From assembly GCA_019914995.1 (NCBI GenBank), contig CM034139.1:935001-999000 (forward strand): a stretch of 64,000 nucleotides of DNA, written 5' to 3'. The position numbers and the translations under genes are program-made. Shown here one piece after another: positions 62,301 through 64,000 of this stretch. The stretch is from Acanthochlamys bracteata. Lineage: Eukaryota > Streptophyta > Magnoliopsida > Pandanales > Velloziaceae. Within the stretch, counting starts at the first letter, position 1. Each line of letters begins with the position of its first letter. The notes beneath the pieces are model-generated. The model was given only the letters and a program-made list of their open reading frames with translations, was not told where the DNA came from and ran no database searches.

Positions 62301-63236
62301 ATCACTGTCAATCACCCAATTGGTCTTATGAGAAACAAAAATTGACAACATCATTATCATATAAAATAAAAAAGTCATATGTGACAGTAGCAATTTTGTC
62401 AATTTCATTACCATCACTATTTTTTATTTTCTTGCTCTTGTCATTGTTATTGTTTCTCTTCAACTTATGACAGTATTTTTTATTTGTCCTTTTAGACCAC
62501 AGTGGTGACACTCAACACCAGCAAATTTATTATACTTGCTTTATTTCTGTTTCTATTCTTTGAATCTCTGATTTTACTTCTCCCCATTCTTCTGTAATCA
62601 AGACTTCTGACTATGAAGATAAATCCTGTGACTTTTTTCTCATCTCCTCATTCAGAACAATTCTTTTGGCTAAATCAATAATGATGACACAATCTGGGGC
62701 TGAGTTAAATAAAGACATCTTAAACGTCTCTCACGTATAAGTAAAGTACCAAGAAGCTATAAATTCTACAATTCATCATCAAATTTAATATTCATACCGG
62801 CCAACTGATTAATAATATCTTAAAATGCATTCAAATAATCCGTCATAGGAGTTCTATAATGATATTTCAAATTCATCATCTACTTATTTAAGAACATATT
62901 ATTATTCCCATTTTTCTATCATACAATTGTTCAACCTTATTTCATAAAAATACTTGCATTTTTTTTATCACTAATATGGTTCAAAATATTATCATCTACC
63001 CACTGTCTAATAAAACCACAAATTTGGTGATGAGGTAAGTCTCATTCAATATCGATTTTATTTGCAACCTTTTTTACTAATTACTCATAGATAATAATAT
63101 TTCATATATAATATATTCTCTATCTTTTTTCCACATATAGTAATTTGAACTATTTAAATTAATCATTTTGCTTGTATTAGTTTTCATATTTTCACCACAA
63201 GGCACAAATCAATTAAAACTAAGACTTTGTTACCAC
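59390..63236 (-). mobile_element. Broken Ty1-copia element
   Basis: Minus-strand copia element with parts in the expected order: a primer-binding-site-like sequence near 63223-63235, gag with a zinc-knuckle area (about 62470-63190), protease (about 62200-62420), integrase (about 60950-62000), reverse transcriptase (about 59700-60600) and RNase H (about 59400-59660). It is broken in many places (more than ten). No clear LTR pair of its own was found at either side. Gag-protease-integrase-RT-RNase H order defines Ty1-copia rather than gypsy. Confidence 0.85.
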
Positions 63237-63239
63237 TTT

Positions 63240-64000
63240 TGGGGAGAGTCAACATCGGAGGGGTTAACCGAAATAAGACACACGAAGGTCCAGTTTATAT
63301 AATAGAAAGTCCAATCTATTCCATTAGCTTAAGCTTTTGGATTGTTATTGGGTTTTAGAATATATAGTCCAAACCGTGAGTGAAATTCATATCTTGAGTT
63401 GGCTCTTCCGGTATTGTATCTTTCTAAGGTGGTATCGGAGCCAATAGTTTGGCTGGAATGGCGATGCACATAATAGCTCTCGTTAACAGTGGGTGAGCAG
63501 ATTAAGAACATTGTGACTCACATGAACTTTCACAAAATGTGAGTGAGAATTCGAAAAAAAGTTAGACTTTGATGGCTGTCTCTTAATAGCGTAGACAGTG
63601 CGCAGACAAGCCGACCGACATGTTATAATTCTAGCTAGTAGTGCGATGAGTATGTTAAAAATAGTGTGACTCACATGAGGCTTCTGTAAGTTGTGAGTAA
63701 GAATTCAGAGCAAATTTAGCTCTGATGGCTGGCTCTTTGTGAATAGTAATAATGTTCGGGGTGAAGTAGCTGGAATTCGAAGCGATTGACATACTTAGTG
63801 CGCAGGTGCTCGGATGAAAAAAAATATGGATAACTCACTTTTGAGAGGGAGATTGTTAGATTAAGAGTGAGTGAATTAGTTGCATACTGAATAACAATAA
63901 AATGAAAATAGGATTAATATATTATAAAGTTCCATAATCAATTAGTTTAAGATTTTGGATTAAATTTGACTTTCTAATGTATGGATCAAACTTTAAGTAT
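63240..64000 (+). mobile_element. TRIM-like LTR element, cut by window end
   Basis: In plus orientation, an LTR-like stretch ends before a primer-binding-site-like sequence at 63430-63442. A non-coding internal region of about 420 bp follows, then a purine tract at 63843-63852 and a second LTR-like stretch opening TGTTAGATTAAG at 63854 that continues past the window edge. The two LTR-like stretches share 'taagattttggatt'-type phrases. The internal region holds two related units (about 63500-63585 and 63650-63738), both with 'gtgactcacatga' and 'gatggctg'. It abuts the copia element in the opposite orientation. Confidence 0.55.

Noticed and set aside
1-64000. tRNA, rRNA, snoRNA or CRISPR-like features
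   Set aside because: No B-box-like GGTTCGANTCC with a matching cloverleaf, no rRNA sequence, no convincing C/D-box pairs and no regularly spaced repeat-spacer array were found by eye.

Overview
The window is nuclear DNA of a flowering plant. The evidence is five plant-type protein genes, four of them interrupted by GT-AG introns (plus one GC-AG intron), very AT-rich intergenic DNA, Ty1-copia and TRIM-like fossils, a CACTA end, a plant LINE 3' end and many small inverted-repeat elements. I cannot place the species from sequence alone.

Layout. 1-2820: AT-rich, no gene seen. 2821-5250 (-): B-class GATA transcription factor with a C-terminal LLM motif; its zinc finger is split by a GC-AG intron. 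5.4-11.7 kb: repeats, including two insertions of a dispersed inverted-repeat element and Ty1-copia fossils. 11710-16902 (-): WVD2-like/TPX2-family microtubule protein rebuilt from seven coding exons, with a further 5' leader exon. 17.6-20.4 kb: no gene seen. 20392-25106 (-): armadillo-repeat protein of the 'U-box protein 4-like' type without a U-box, two exons around a 3.55 kb intron. 25.2-34 kb: AT-rich DNA with MITE-like elements, an 800 bp TIR element, a TRIM-like element and an isolated GC-rich palindrome. 34091-34537 (+): intronless small basic protein of unknown function, with a TATA box and clustered W-box cores. 34.7-38.2 kb: repeats. 38182-38392 (-): an exon-like open stretch that fits no neighbouring model. 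38517-53299 (-): Notchless (NLE), a WD40 ribosome-assembly factor in 13 coding exons whose introns hold a LINE 3' end, a LINE tail and a three-armed foldback element. 53.4-64 kb: repeats, with a second large insertion of the dispersed element, a CACTA terminus, a broken Ty1-copia element and a TRIM-like element cut by the window edge.

The genes have separate jobs (transcription, cytoskeleton, ARM-repeat scaffold, unknown, 60S ribosome assembly) and form no operon-like or biosynthetic cluster. I found no convincing new multi-gene system. The most novel items are the dispersed element family with matched 5-bp target duplications (ACGAG, GAATT, CTAGA), the unexplained 69-codon exon beside Notchless, the three-armed foldback in a Notchless intron, and the GC-AG intron inside the GATA finger.
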